A stretch of DNA of 64,000 nt from Archegozetes longisetosus (lineage: Eukaryota > Arthropoda > Arachnida > Sarcoptiformes > Trhypochthoniidae), in NCBI GenBank assembly GCA_018873245.2, contig JAEMBT020000005.1, positions 7,984,001 through 8,048,000 of the forward strand, in the 5' to 3' direction. A program made the position numbers and the translations under genes. A model generated the notes under the pieces. It had not been told where the DNA came from. It was given only the letters and a program-made list of their open reading frames with translations, and made no database searches. This document shows, one piece after another, positions 47,871 to 60,640 of this stretch. The first letter of the stretch is position 1, and every line of letters begins with the position of its first letter.

Positions 47871-48807
47871 ATTTAAAAACCACAGCTGTAGTCAGGGAGG
47901 CTAAGAAGCTATAGCTCTCCCAGAGTTTTTATCAGAATTTAAGTATAGGCGTACTGAAAATATCTATCAAATAACTATGAAATTGTAGCATATTCATTTG
48001 ATGCATCAATAGATTACTTAATGTTAAATGTTAAGGAAAGATCTGATAAAAATCAACAGATATTTGAATGTGAGCTATCGCTTACCTACGGTAGTCAGAC
48101 CTCATGGAATGAAACCCAGTCTCAAGTCTCGAATGAGGATTCATTAAAATACAGGAACTAAGGAATATATTTTATAGGGTAACATACGTTTTATTGCTAA
48201 TTATTTCAAATCGTTCACTGATTTGATTATTAATTTGCTATAATCCCCTCAAACATGAATTATGCGCTTTCTTTGAATCTATAATTAAGTTAATGTTTAA
48301 TCATAAATCATTTAATGTTTACAAAATAAAATTATTCAAATTATTAAGAATAATTTTTAATTAAAATAAGACATCCTGTCAAAGCAATTTATTTTCTCAT
48401 AAGTATAGCAATAAATTCATTTTTAAAATTTTTTAAAAACTTCTTTTGGTTCATCCTTTGATATCATTACTCAACTGATCCTGCAACTTGGGATGCCAAG
48501 TCTCCGGCTTTACGCTAGAATCTTCAGCTTTTAGTCAATGTCCCCAACCTTCAACACAGGTCTTCAGCTGTAAATCAAGATTTGATACTTAGAACCCTCC
48601 CTTGATTTTAAATTTATTAGGAATATATCTCAAAAATTATTCTATGGTCCTTCTTTTGAGATTTGTTTCTCCAGCTTTCACTCAATGAAATGTTGGGATC
48701 TCTATCTGGCAATTACATTCTTACCTCAAGTCTTAACGTTTAATTTCAGATTTTAGTCCTCACACCAAAAATTTCGGTTACAACACTGTATAAAACTGAT
48801 ATCTATG
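47871..48807. other. intergenic, nothing recognised
   Basis: Contains imperfect TCTTCAGCTTTTA-like repeats at about 48500-48580. No gene. Confidence 0.45.
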
Positions 48808-49277
48808 TAGGGTGACCAAGTGTCCCGCATTGCACAGGATTGTCCCACGTTTAAGAGTTGTATCTCGCATCCCGCATGCATCTTTTGCGGGACAGAAATA
48901 CACACTTTTTAAGATTTAACTTAGAAAAATTCCACTACAAGATTTTGTTTAATTCAAAGAATGCAATTTTGTTGTCAAAACGTTTCTTACTGCCAAAATC
49001 TTTGGTCTGATGAACGTAATATTTTAGTATAGTAAAGGCAGAAATATGCATGCGATTTTATTTTTCAATAACATGTTCCGAATTCTATGATTTCATTAAA
49101 AGCAAAAACGAACTGCTATATGCAGCAAAATTTCAGAAGTATAAGTTTTTGAATAATGAACAAAGATTGTAAATTTGTAAATAAAATTGTTTTAAAATTA
49201 AAACTTTTAAGAAATATTTTATAAGGGGGTCAAAATTTTTTGTCCCGCATTTAATAGTTTTTGACTGGGTAACCCTA
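48808..49277. mobile_element. hAT-type MITE, copy 1
   Basis: The element starts TAGGGTGACCAAGTGTCCCG and ends GACTGGGTAACCCTA, with a perfect 8-bp duplication TATCTATG on both sides (48800-48807 and 49278-49285). It contains GTCCCGCAT-type motifs in both orientations. It is related in inverse orientation to 62675-63103. No transposase. TIR sequence and 8-bp target duplication are diagnostic of hAT. Confidence 0.9.
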
Positions 49278-49419
49278 TATCTATGAAAAGTCAGACAATA
49301 TTTGGCTAAATTTTGGGAAAGTTTATTAATATTTTTTTAAGACTGATATTCTGAAAACAATGTGTTTAATGAATGGTCAAAAGATGTAAAACGATTAAAC
49401 CGTTAAATTGATGGGATTT

Positions 49420-52400
49420 CTACCAAACAGAGCATTTATTAATAGGGTTCAAAGGCGAACCTATTGGACAGTTGAAAGACTTTGAAAATTCTTGAATGTT
49501 AGATAGAACACCATTTATCCTGAATAGCAATATAAATTTCAATAATCAAACTTCACTTATATAAGCAATAAACATGAATGAATACCTCTGTCTATTAGGG
49601 GTGTGAGAATCTGTTTGAACCATGAATTTCAAGTATTCATTGGTTTGTTTTGCACAGTAATGAACTCCGTAACTGATCCAAAACAGCTGTTCTGGAGTGT
49701 ATTTCAGTCCTGGCAAACGTAACTCTGGACCAGTATTTTTAATAGAATTAAGATATGCTTTAAATGCGAGTTTCACTCCCCCATTATCTGCTATATTCTC
49801 TGCCAAAGTCTTTATTCCATTTACATTAATACCTATTTCTTCAATCATATAATTGTTGTACTGACTGATAAAACACTGGGCTTTTGCTCTATATTTATGA
49901 TCAGTATCCAAATCCCACCAGTTATTCAACTCTCCGTTTTCATCGTACTGCCGGCCATAAACATCGAACCCGTGTGTGATTTCATGACCGACACTCTTCG
50001 CGATAGTTCCATAATTCAGGTAACTTTTAAGCAAAGCTTAATTAAGTTTTTTCGACTCAATATTAGGTAAGACTAGCTGCTCAGAAATGAAACACATACT
50101 TTGGTCTATCTTTGTTATAGAATATTCCTCTAAGAATTCCAGCTGGAATTACAACTATATTTTTTTCTCCATGATAAGCAGCATTCGCTTCTGCCACAGA
50201 ACCCAACTCTCGCCAACTGTTGATGAGTGGACGGAAAAGATAGTGAGCTCACGAAGGAGTTCCTTCAAGTTATAATCATTAAACATTTATACTCATGCAA
50301 ATTATTGGGTTCGCGAAGTCTATTATAAACCAAGTCTGTGGCCCACTTGGTTACTCTCTGTCTATTTCCAAAATAGTCATTTGAAGCTATGTGAAGCTTT
50401 AGAAAAAATATTAATAGTTCATCAATTTCTGAGACATTTTTGATTTTTGTGTATAGGATAAAGAGCTTTCAGATAATTACCAATTGATAATAAGCAGAAA
50501 TTCTGTCATCGTCTATCAATTCTTCTGGATATCCAACTAATAATTTCATATTTTTCAATTTTTTAAGAGCATGTTCAAGTACTTTAGCGTTCATCCATTC
50601 ACTTGTGTTCAATGAGTTTCTAAACTCTTTTTTAACATTCAAAACTATCTCCAAAGCCTAATAAAAAAAATAATCAATAAACGATTAATACGCATAAAGA
50701 TTGGTCTCAATCTAATTGAGATACTTTTTCCTTAGATTCCTCATTGAAAAAGTTCTTAACAAATAGATTAGACAAAGCTTTGCCCATTGATGCCTCAACG
50801 ATGGCTAAACATTGTTCCCAACGGGGTGTTGAACTCTTTGTTCCGTAAACAACAGAATCAAATTCTCTCTTAATTTCGATCCAATCTGAGCTCAAACTCG
50901 ACAACTTTGTTTGAACTACACGCCAAATAATGTAATTGGCTAAAGTTCTGAAGAATTTTTCTTAAAGTGTCAAAAATGAAGAGTATCAGAGTTCATTAAA
51001 TTTTAATTTTACCTTTTGCTCGTTTGGAACAATAATGAATCTAAAGATTTTATGAACGATATGTCATACGTCACGATTTCTTCGTCTTTTGTTAAGGAGT
51101 TTGAAATAAAGTTTCTTAAAATCTCTAACCAATAGATCTATAAATTAAAACGCATTAAAGGTATATGTAATAAAATATACAGTAATACTTCTATACAATG
51201 CCTCGATAAAATTTATAACGCACTAAAACTGTCAGTCCCGGCAAAATCCTTACAGGTATAATATAAAAATCTGGATATAGCTGACTTCGTTATAAGAAGC
51301 ATTTAATATAAACAGTGAATAGAGTAGTCTCTACTATATATTTACACATTGAAATTTTACTGTATATCTATTTGTTGTACATTTGAATATTTTTTATATT
51401 CACTTACATGAGGGGTTAAGTAGCTCAATTCTTCGACAGTCATTTTATGATAATTCCATTTAAAATTATTTTTTTGTTCCTTTGAAACCGATATCTAGCA
51501 TTAAAAGTACAAATTATTTAAGTTATTTGAGCTTAAATTGACTAAATTAGAATTTTGAATACATGAGCCAACAATATCTCGAAACGCAACACTTCATCAA
51601 TAGTCTGATTAACAAAAAGTTTATTCGCGCCCAATTTAATAGCGCTTTTGATCATCAAGTTTCTATACGCAGAAACTAATGGATCACTTTCTCCTTTAAG
51701 AAATAAATTTTTATCGAAAAGTCCAAACGATGGTTTTCTTAACTGTTGAAAATGTGAGAACGATTTTAAGGTCAATCTTTTAAAATATAAACAATTTGTT
51801 CAATTCTAAACTCACAGCAATAACTCTTCGCGAGTTATTCCGTATATCTGTTTCAACTGATAATGAGAAGAGCATACTATTAATAAGTCCTAATTTTCTG
51901 AGTCTTAAATATAAGTCACTCCAATCGAGTTGATTCCAGCTTGTCTTGAGAACAACTGGCCATTCGCCTAATTTTTTCAACAAATCAATCAGTGGTTTAT
52001 CACCGAGTTTTTCAATGAGAGCTGAAAAAATTCGAATAGTTTAGTAGAATTAAAATCAATTTGTAATTCTTTATATAAGTTTGGTTTTTTGCTCAACTCA
52101 CTTGTATTCATACAACTTTTGTAATAGTTTTTGGCTTTTATTGCGAAATCACTGCCTCCTGATTTTGAAGATGTATTTTCTAGCAAACCTTAGAGATAAA
52201 CAATTTTTATTTACCTAAAAATTAATTAAATTTTTGAAATTTATTTCTTATTAATTCGCAAACCTCTTAGGTTATTATTGATTTGATCTTGTAGTTCAAT
52301 AAATCTTGTAACTGATGACTTGTGTTGAGGCAACTTTGTTGACTTAATCCATTTTCCACATGCGAACTGATAAAAGTCATCACAAAAAGGGACACCTTCG

Positions 52401-52710
52401 TCAATTGTTTCAAGTATTGCTGCAGCTTTAAATAATTAACTCTTTTACGGTTAAATCATTATTTATCATAAAAGTTCAAGATTATTAAAATTTAAATCAG
52501 TGCTGTAACTATATAGGGAGCCAAGGAGCCCCACTAGACAAATTTTCTGGTTGAGGCACTAATTTAAACCTTATCAAAAATCATACCTTCTCTCATGCAA
52601 ACAGGCGTTAAACAAGTATTACTAACATTTTGGTTAATTAAATTAGCGTTTATTAGAAATACTAATAATTCAATGAATTCTATAACGATTAATAACTTAA
52701 TACTTAGCAT
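49420..52710 (-). CDS. M13 zinc metallopeptidase (neprilysin-like), gene 1
   Basis: Thirteen exons on the minus strand: 52710-52587, 52425-52264, 52188-52102, 52021-51816, 51742-51563, 51494-51408, 51137-51013, 50947-50725, 50657-50481, 50396-50293, 50216-50100, 50023-49586 and 49519-49420, giving 709 residues with every joint in frame. A hydrophobic N-terminus ([20 protein letters not shown]) acts as signal peptide or anchor. Zinc site: HEITH (His544, Glu545, His548) with Glu606 in ENIAD. The substrate-binding motif is NAAY (503-506), against NAYY in most family members. The HxPxRxR block (HTPNRQR) supplies the transition-state His and the carboxylate-binding Arg. Neprilysin-pattern cysteines are kept (PFCDDF, FACGKW, HYCAK, FNCPIG), including the Cys581-Cys706 pair. 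The C-terminus is CSVW. It is a predicted secreted or membrane endopeptidase that cleaves small peptides. Intron 6 holds a MITE. Confidence 0.92.
51180..51362. mobile_element. pogo-like MITE in an intron of M13 gene 1
   Basis: Begins CAGTAATACTTCTATACAAT and ends GAAATTTTACTG, with TA on both sides. 183 bp, non-coding, between exons 6 and 7. The internal CTTCGTTATAAGAAGC resembles the pogo-type CCTCGATATAACG ends elsewhere in the window. Confidence 0.65.
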
Positions 52711-52931
52711 TTCTAAGATTTATTAATAACCGTTTTAGAAAATATGAGAAAAAAATCTTTGAAAATGGCAACTTATGAATAAACTGCATCGTTTTAAATA
52801 AGACAAAACTTGTTTTTTCAATAGTGTGACCAGGTCTCAGTCAGGTATTTACTAGAGCTTTAGAAAAAATATTTCAAATATTTTGACAGATTGCGGGAGT
52901 CTCTAGTTTGCTTATGTTTTATTGCGCAGTC
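52711..52931. promoter_or_regulatory. putative 5' flank of M13 gene 1
   Basis: About 220 bp of AT-rich sequence upstream of the minus-strand start codon, ending at the target-site duplication of the hAT-type insertion. No clear TATA box can be singled out. Confidence 0.3.
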
Positions 52932-53019
52932 GGTTATCATATATGAAGCGGGGACCTGAGAGCAACTTTGTCAAAACAGACTCATTTACTTTTAGCTTTT
53001 ACAACGACCCCTAATCTTT

Positions 53020-53085
53020 GACCCTTATTGACTCCCATTGACTCCCATTGACTCCTATTGACTCCCATTGATTACCATTGATCTC
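53020..53085. repeat. TTGACTCCCA decanucleotide array
   Basis: About six tandem copies of a 10-bp unit (TTGACTCCCA, with TTGACTCCTA and TTGATTACCA variants) inside the hAT-type element. TGACTCC also recurs near the element's right end. Confidence 0.75.
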
Positions 53086-53324
53086 TAAAATTTCCACTAA
53101 CTTTGAGTTTTGTATCTAAAAATAAGAAATATACAACCTCTGTTTACTAATTTCCTCTATATAATCCATTGAACCTTTAACACCTACGACACCTGTAACA
53201 CCTGTAGCCTACTTCTTTAGATTTCACCACCAGTAGTGCCATTAGCACCAAAACCATCACACCACAAGCACTATCATTATCATCACTATTATCACGACAT
53301 TTTCATTCTCTTTAATTTTATAAT

Positions 53325-53445
53325 AATAATATTTTTTATTTATTATTTACTTAATATTAATATTATTAATTGTTAATTATTATAATTAATAATATTAATA
53401 ATATCAATATTAAATAAACAATAGATAAAATAATATTATTATTAT
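53325..53445. repeat. AT-only palindrome
   Basis: A run composed almost wholly of A and T with repeated ATTAATATTATT units and their complements around a centre near 53380. It could form a long hairpin. It lies within the hAT-type element. Confidence 0.65.
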
Positions 53446-53645
53446 TACTTTGCCTATTTCTAACCATGGATCTAATCTTCATATTTTAAATTTTAAAATA
53501 TAAATATTTTTAAATAAGTGATAACACGTATATTTGAATGTGAATACGATAAGGGGGCGTTAATAAACAAATGACTCCATAAGGAGTCAATAGTTCATAA
53601 TGAGTCAATGAGGGTCCCCGCTTCATATATGATAACCGCGCAGTC

Positions 53646-55736
53646 AAATATTGAGATTGTTGTAATTTCTGAATCAAAAGCTTGTTTTAATCATTGAAAT
53701 TGCATTCTGTGCAAAGTTACTAGGAAAGCGTTTTTCTGACTAATTTCCAAAAAATTATTTCTGTAAAATTTTCAGATTAAATAACCCAAAAATCTGAAAA
53801 CTTTTTGAATTATACTGTTTAAACAAAGTCCTTTTGAATTTACTTAACTCAGATAGAAAACAGTTATATTTAATCAAAAAGGTTTTTATAAAGTTAATTA
53901 TTCGATGAATAGAAGAAAATACTTATTTCATATTTTATCTATTCAATTTGTATGAAAAGTAATGACTAAGTTTGTAAAATGCCACTCTAATTAATAAACT
54001 AATATTTTCAGCAAACTTTTAATATCTCATCCTAAAATTTATAAATATCAATAAAATAACACTTTAATTGTTATCTGAATAGCTCTGAATAAGTATTTCT
54101 CAGATAGTTTAACAAAACAACTTGGCAATCTATTGCAAAATTTTATAATTTTAATTTCAGAATAATTACGTACTTCGACAGGGAAGAAGGATTAAAAAGC
54201 TGATTTTCCTGAAAATTTCAGAAGGTCTTGTCAGCCTATTTTTCAATCGAATTGAAAACTTGATTTTAACAAGAACAAATATGAGATAATTTGATTTAAG
54301 ATCATTTTTGAAAAGTTTTATATAATTATTCACTAAAAACTGGTTTTCATCTGCACAAAATGAACTCGAAACGTTCAGATAAAATATTGAAAGAATAGCT
54401 GGTATCAATTAATCTACTACAATGTGATGATTATTTTTTACAACCACTTTCCAACATTAGGAGAAATTAAGGCCTTAATATGTGAATGTATAGTCTTTAT
54501 AATGAATCTTTTACTGATTTACAGCTTAAGTTTCGACTACTTTATATATAGAGCACCACATGTAAACTAAAGACTCGATATTAATCTCACGTATAGGTTA
54601 GTTGAATATTAATTCACTCATAATTGTCACCCCACGCACTTCACCTCAGACTTTTAGCTCCCCAGATCAAATGTATTGGCTACGGCCCTGTTAAAAACTC
54701 TTAACTATTTAGTTCCTTGGTAAAAATTTCATCTTGAAATAAAATAGATTCAGCGGATGCTGATTTATGTTCCAGTAATTCTGTTAAGACAACTAATTTC
54801 CACATGTAAAGTTATAAGGTCACACATTCATCCGTTGACTCAAGTATTCCCATGGCTATGAGTGCTTATTGAGTTTTAGATAAACACTGGTTTTAATCAA
54901 TTTCATCAGACAATTCATATAAAATGACTTTTAAACAACCAGATCTTATCTCACACAAGTAGTTGTTGATCAGGTATCGCACACTTTTTAAGTAAACATG
55001 AGAAAACTTATTTGAAATATTAAAATTCTATTGAAATCCGCCCCGTAAGCAAAATTCTTGGTCTGGAGGGGAGGGTTGAAAGTATGAAATGATATGGTCA
55101 GATTCGGGATGGCAGCTGCAAGTTCTTATTAAAACGTTTATTATCAATCCCTTTTAACATTATTTATCAACGTTCAAAATCAAGCAATCAATTGATACAT
55201 CGAATCAATGCAGTTTCATAAGTTTCTTTTATCAGTACAGACCTGAAGCTTCATCAATAATAACAGTATACTTGAGTTTTGAAGAAACCTCTGGGGGGGG
55301 CTATAGCCTGCTAGTTCCCACACTGGCTGCGGCTATAATCACAATGAACAACACAGAGCTCGACTCTTCTAAATCAGTTTATATTAAGTGCTAGCCCTGC
55401 ACGTTTCAGGAAAGTGTTATAAATATCAATTATGAAAGCGAACTTAAACAAAAGTATAGAATAAGATTAAACTTGTTATTCGATCAAATTCAAAGTTTGA
55501 TTTGAATATGAGAAAACTATTTAATCAGAAATCGTATATCAACTAGATGGAAATAATATTCTTCAGAGTTAGTTTTCCATAAAAACTTGCTATAGTAAAC
55601 AAATCAATTTTCAAGTTTAAACATTTAATATCTTATTTAAATTATTTTGATTAATTTATTACATTTGTTATAGCAAAACATAGATTGGAAGTGAGCGATA
55701 AGTAGATTATAATTAAGATTAATGAATGAAATATTT
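53646..55736. other. intergenic between the two M13 genes
   Basis: AT-rich. Short motifs such as GGCTATAGCC and GGCTACGGCC near 54670 and 55300 look like degraded transposon ends, but I could not pair them. No gene. An 80-codon frame at 54166-54408 has no motif. Confidence 0.5.
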
Positions 55737-58700
55737 TCACCAAACAGAGTATTTATCTTTAGGATTCATAGGAGAACCGATTGGACAATTGAATGATTTT
55801 GCAAAGTTTTTTGAGTTGGAAGCTACACCATTAACTCTAAAATGTATGATTGAATAGAAAGTGGCCATTAGAGATAAAAGGAAGACATGGAAACTGAAGA
55901 ATACCTTTGTCTACTAGGGGTGTGTGGATCAGTTAGAACCAAACGCTTCAAATATTGATTGGTCTGTTTACTACAAAATTGAATTCCAGAGATTATCCAA
56001 AATAGCTGCTCGGGATTGTAATCAAGTCCTGGTAATTGTAGATCTGGACCATTTTTGTCAACATAATTCAAATACGCTCCGAGCGCTTGTTTGATGCCTC
56101 CATTATCTGCTATATTTTCTCCCTGAGTATTAATACCGTTGACATTGAGTCCTACTTCTTCAACCGTAAAGTTGCTGTACTGATCGATAATATACTGAGC
56201 TTTGGCTTTATATTCTTGATCAGTTTTCTCATCCCACCAGTTATTCAGGTTTCCGTCTTCATCATACTGTCGACCCTCATCATCAAAACCGTGTGTGAAT
56301 TCATGACCAGTGATATATCCAATCGCTCCGTAATTTAAATAACTTTTATGAAGCATTATTTGTATAAATATTTTATACTCAGTTATAATAAAACCCGTCT
56401 AACTTGAACACGCAGCTAGATGGCTTTAAGAAATAAGCATTGATTTTTAATGGACTTATTTAGTCTGATCTTAAAACTATTTGCGTGTTCAAGTTAGACA
56501 GGTTTTAATGTAGCAGCAAAAAGTCTATAATTTTATAATTAAGTAAAAGTCATACTTTGGTCTACCCATATTATAAAATACTCCTTCAAGAATTCCAGCA
56601 GGAATTACAACAAGATTCTTAGTCGGATGGTAATAGGCGTTCACAACTGCAACGGAACTTAAATCACGCCAACTATTCGTTGGTTTAAAAAAAGAAACAT
56701 TAAAAATTGAGAAAAGTTTTGACAAGTGAAGTCAATTTACTCATATCTATCATTGACTTCATCCAATCCTTTGAAGACTAAGTCTGTACTCCATTTTCCA
56801 ATATTCTGCTTATTCTCGAAATAGTCCGTGGAACTTATTTTAAGCTTAAAATTTGAATTATACTCATTGTATTAAAAGATAAAGATCTTTGGCTTGTAAG
56901 TTCATGAAATGCTCTGAATAAATGCATACATTTTCATAGTAAGCAGAAACTTTTGAGTCATCGATCAGCTCTTCCGGATATCCAACTACTAGCTTCATAG
57001 TCTCTAATTTATTCAAAGCGCGCTTAAAATTTTCCCCTCTCATCCATTGATTAGTTTCCAAAGTATTCTTAAACTCTTTTTTAACATTTGATATCATTTC
57101 TAAAGCCTATGTGAGTAAATAAACTCCAATACCAATGATGTTCAAAGAAATCGAAAATAATTTTTTCAAATACCTTTTCCTTGTTTTCTTTATTGAAAAA
57201 ATTCTTGACAAATAAATTAGATAATGCTATTGACAGGGCTGAATCAACAGTCCTTAGACATTGTTCATCACGAGGTACAGAACCTTTTGTACCATAAACT
57301 ACAGAATTATATTCATCATCCAATTTAACCCAATCGCTACTTAAACTCGAAATCTTTGTTTTTACTACTCTCCAAATTATATAGTTGGCTAAAAGTCTGA
57401 TTAGTTAAGAAATTTTATAGGTTGAAAACATTTATCTTAAGGCAAGAGACAATTACCTTTTCTTAGTTTTCTTCAATAATAAATTTAGAGATCTTATAAA
57501 TGGCAAATCGTATACAACTATTTCGTCATCTTCTGTTATGGAATCTGAAACAACATCCTTGGTAATTTTCAACCAATCGATCTAAAAGTTAATAAAAATA
57601 TATATTATTTAATACTATTTTTTACTATTGAATAAAACTGACATTTGAAGAGTTCGATTGCAGTTCACCTATGGTCATTATGTTATAAATTAAACTAAAA
57701 TTACGTCTCTCTTCTTTAGCCATCGACAGCTATAACAATTTTATTAAAAGTGAAGAAATATTCTTAGTTATACTTTAGTTCACGGTCGATGCAGGATTAG
57801 GATATTAAGCACTTAATTGGTTACCGTACAAATTTCCTCGCTTTGCTAGCGTGCGTCGCACACTAGGCATAGAATAACATTGTATGATAACAACATCAGT
57901 GCCAAACTCTACATCAATCATAAACTGAAGTATGATCAAATATAAAGTTCAACTTATTAATACTTAAGCGTAAATTAATAATAGAATAGTTCAATACATT
58001 AGCCAATAATGTTTCGAATCGCAAAACATCGTCAACTGTCTGATTGACGAAGTACTTATTTGCGTACAGTTTGACAGCACTTTTAATCATTAAGTTTCTA
58101 TACGCAGAAACTGATGAGTCGTTGATTCCTTTAAGCATTATATCTCGACTACCGAGTCCGAACGATGGCTGATCTAACTGTGAATTAGTTCTAAAACTTT
58201 TAGGCTTCGTCTTAATGAAAATTAGATTTCAAACTTACGCTCAGAATCTTTCTCGAATTATTTCTAATATCAGTATCAACTGATAAAGAGAAGAGCATAT
58301 CATTGTAAAGTCCTAACCTTCTCAATCTAATATACAACTCAGGCCATTCAATTTCAGTCCATGCTGTCCTAAGAGCAAGAGGCCATTCGCCTAATTGTTT
58401 CAAGAGGTCAACCAACGGTTTATCACCGAGTTTCTCAATGAGTGCTAAAATTTTTTTGGTTTCAAATTATTCTATCATTTTAACCGATATTTCAAAATCT
58501 ATTTGATGGTATATGTTGACTCACTCGTATTCATACAACTTTTATAATAATTTTGAGCTTTGATGACAAAGCCTCTAGTTTCAGGCTTTAAAGATTCTTT
58601 TTCTAGCAAACCTTCAGATAAAAGTTAAATGAGTTAGTAATTGGATACATTTTAGCATTGGTATATATCTGAATAATTGATAACCTTTCAGTTTCTTATC

Positions 58701-59060
58701 AAGTTCGACTTTCAATTCACTGAATCTATTATATCCTGATTTATGTTCAGGTAATACGGTTGATTCAATCCATTTTCCGCACGTGAACTGATAGAAGTCA
58801 TTGCAAGGATTAACATTTTCATCGATTGATTCAAGTATTCTTGCGGCTAAAAGGTAATTAATGAAAGAAATCATACCTTTGCAGCCTTTAAAGTATGAGA
58901 TAGATGGAATTTTATTTTAATAGTCAAGTTTACCTTCTTTGACACAAGTTCGCGTTGAACAAATATTACATTTGGTTGATTCATCAGTTAATGCAAAGTT
59001 GATCTGCACTACTAGTAAAAAAACTATGTTTGCACTAAATAAAAATTCAATTTTCAACAT
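55737..59060 (-). CDS. M13 zinc metallopeptidase (neprilysin-like), gene 2
   Basis: Thirteen exons on the minus strand: 59060-58934, 58846-58685, 58611-58525, 58444-58239, 58177-57998, 57729-57643, 57581-57457, 57396-57174, 57106-56930, 56844-56741, 56672-56556, 56342-55905 and 55836-55737, giving 710 residues. All exon lengths equal those of gene 1 except the first, longer by one codon. The start is the ATG of [18 protein letters not shown], a signal peptide or anchor. Zinc site HEFTH (His545, Glu546, His549) plus Glu607 in ENIAD; substrate motif NAYY (504-507); HTPSRQR block intact. Two cysteines present in gene 1 and in neprilysin are both Tyr here (Tyr582 in KAQY, Tyr707 in YSVW), while the others are kept. 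Predicted secreted or membrane endopeptidase, a tandem duplicate of gene 1. Intron 11 holds a MITE. Confidence 0.92.
56389..56508. mobile_element. ~120-bp MITE in an intron of M13 gene 2
   Basis: The left end AAACCCGTCTAACTTGAACA is complemented by TGTTCAAGTTAGACAGGTTT at the right. The interior is also partly self-complementary (GCTTTAAGA..TCTTAAAAC). It is between exons 11 and 12, non-coding, flanked by TA-rich sequence; the exact target duplication is ambiguous. Confidence 0.75.
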
Positions 59061-60640
59061 TTCTAAAAAAATTAATTTATTGAATTTAAATTTTTGATCT
59101 TTACGTAAATAATAACTTCTCTTTAAATCCAAGTGTTTTTAGTCAGTGAACTTGAAAGTAAGGTGACCTTTGAGAAATGGGATTAAAGATTTTCCTGAAC
59201 TTGAATCTTATACGAAAACCTCGATCGGAAAATGTGATAGTAAAGAATTTTATGCAGCTTTTTCAAGTTGAAACTTGATTGAAATGAATTTGCTTAAACT
59301 TGTTTTTAATGAATTGTTTGAAAAATGATAACATAGTTTCAAAAAAATGCGTTTTATTTACTTTTCCATCATCAAAACTGACTTAAATAGCATGATGAGA
59401 AGATTAAGAGATTGAACTTCAGGAAGTAGTTACCAAAGTCAAGACTGGGAATTTTGCCTGAAGTATAGCAAAAACTTTCAACTGAGCCTAAATATATTTA
59501 TGCATAATTTTTCGAGTTGAATTTTTTATTTTTATTTTCTCGTTTTAAAAATTCAAATCCATATGAGATAATCAAATACCTTAAAACCTGAATAGTTCAA
59601 CAACTAGAACTACAACGAAGCTTCAACTTCATTTATTAATGAAAATTATTAACATTTTAAGCAGAGTTGTGCTATGGTCAGTGTTTTCTCTTATCGAATA
59701 GAAATTATCAACAATTTTTCGATAGTAGATAAATGAATACTAAGGTAAGAACCAGATTTACATAAAAATAATATAATAATAATCTTCTAGAAAAATCGAG
59801 TTAACTTTATTCTAAATATTGATGTGTTTCATCATGTCTATTTATAAATGCAGACTCGACACTTTGGAAGTTTTATGATTAACTTAAAAGGTCTTTCAAT
59901 TTTTAAAAGTAATAGTGAAAGTAAGTCGCATTAATATATAATAATTTTTAATCCACAACAAAGATTTTAATATACAAGATAATTAATTATATATGATTTT
60001 AAGAATCTTTATTAGTTTTTATTTATATGGTTAAAAAGTCGAAAGTACCTCTCACATTTATACACAGATGTAGTCATTCGAGTATTTTCGTAATTAACTA
60101 TACGAAATGCACTGTAAAAAGTTTCAGCAATATATTGGTACGTCTTTCACGGTATCCTTTAATAATTACGTAAATATTATTAAAAAAAAGAATCCTTCCA
60201 CAAATACAAAAAGTCAAAAGCAGCTCTAAAATAGATACGTTTATGAGAAATTCAGGTAAAGAAAAGGCTAATAGAAAATATGAATGTCATCGCGGTACAG
60301 AGTAATCGATGCAAATGAATAGATTTAATTGCTGTGAAAATTCTTATCAAAAATTTTATCGTGAAAAATATTAAAGTCTATATTTAATGAGAACACAACA
60401 GTAATTTGGAAGCTCATTTTATTCAGCACATTATCAGAAATAGAAATTAAATTAAAACAAAAACAAACAGAAGAAATTATATTAGTGTTGCAAAATGCAT
60501 TTGAATGGATCTCTTTGTTTAATATGATTTCGGAAAGTTGAAATGACTATTATTTGTTTTGATTTTGATGCTTACATTGTCTTGTTCCCAAGCCTTAAGA
60601 AACAAACATTTTATTAAATTTTTGAGTCATTCTACAGTAA
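59061..60640. other. 5' flank of M13 gene 2 and intergenic
   Basis: AT-rich. Should hold the promoter of M13 gene 2 close to 59061. No other gene seen. Confidence 0.45.

Larger units (their letters stand above)
52932..53637. mobile_element. hAT-type non-autonomous element, family 2
   Basis: Ends GGTTATCATATATGAAGCGG and its exact complement CCGCTTCATATATGATAACC, extended to 25 bp by GGACC/GGTCC, are flanked by a perfect 8-bp duplication GCGCAGTC (52924-52931 and 53638-53645). The 706-bp interior holds a decanucleotide array and a long AT-only palindrome. No ORF. It sits between the two M13 genes. Confidence 0.9.

Noticed and set aside
52499..54690. Possible single hAT element with ends CAGTGCTGTAACTATATAGG and GGCTACGGCCCTG
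   Set aside because: It would have to contain exon 1 of M13 gene 1, and the two ends pair poorly.
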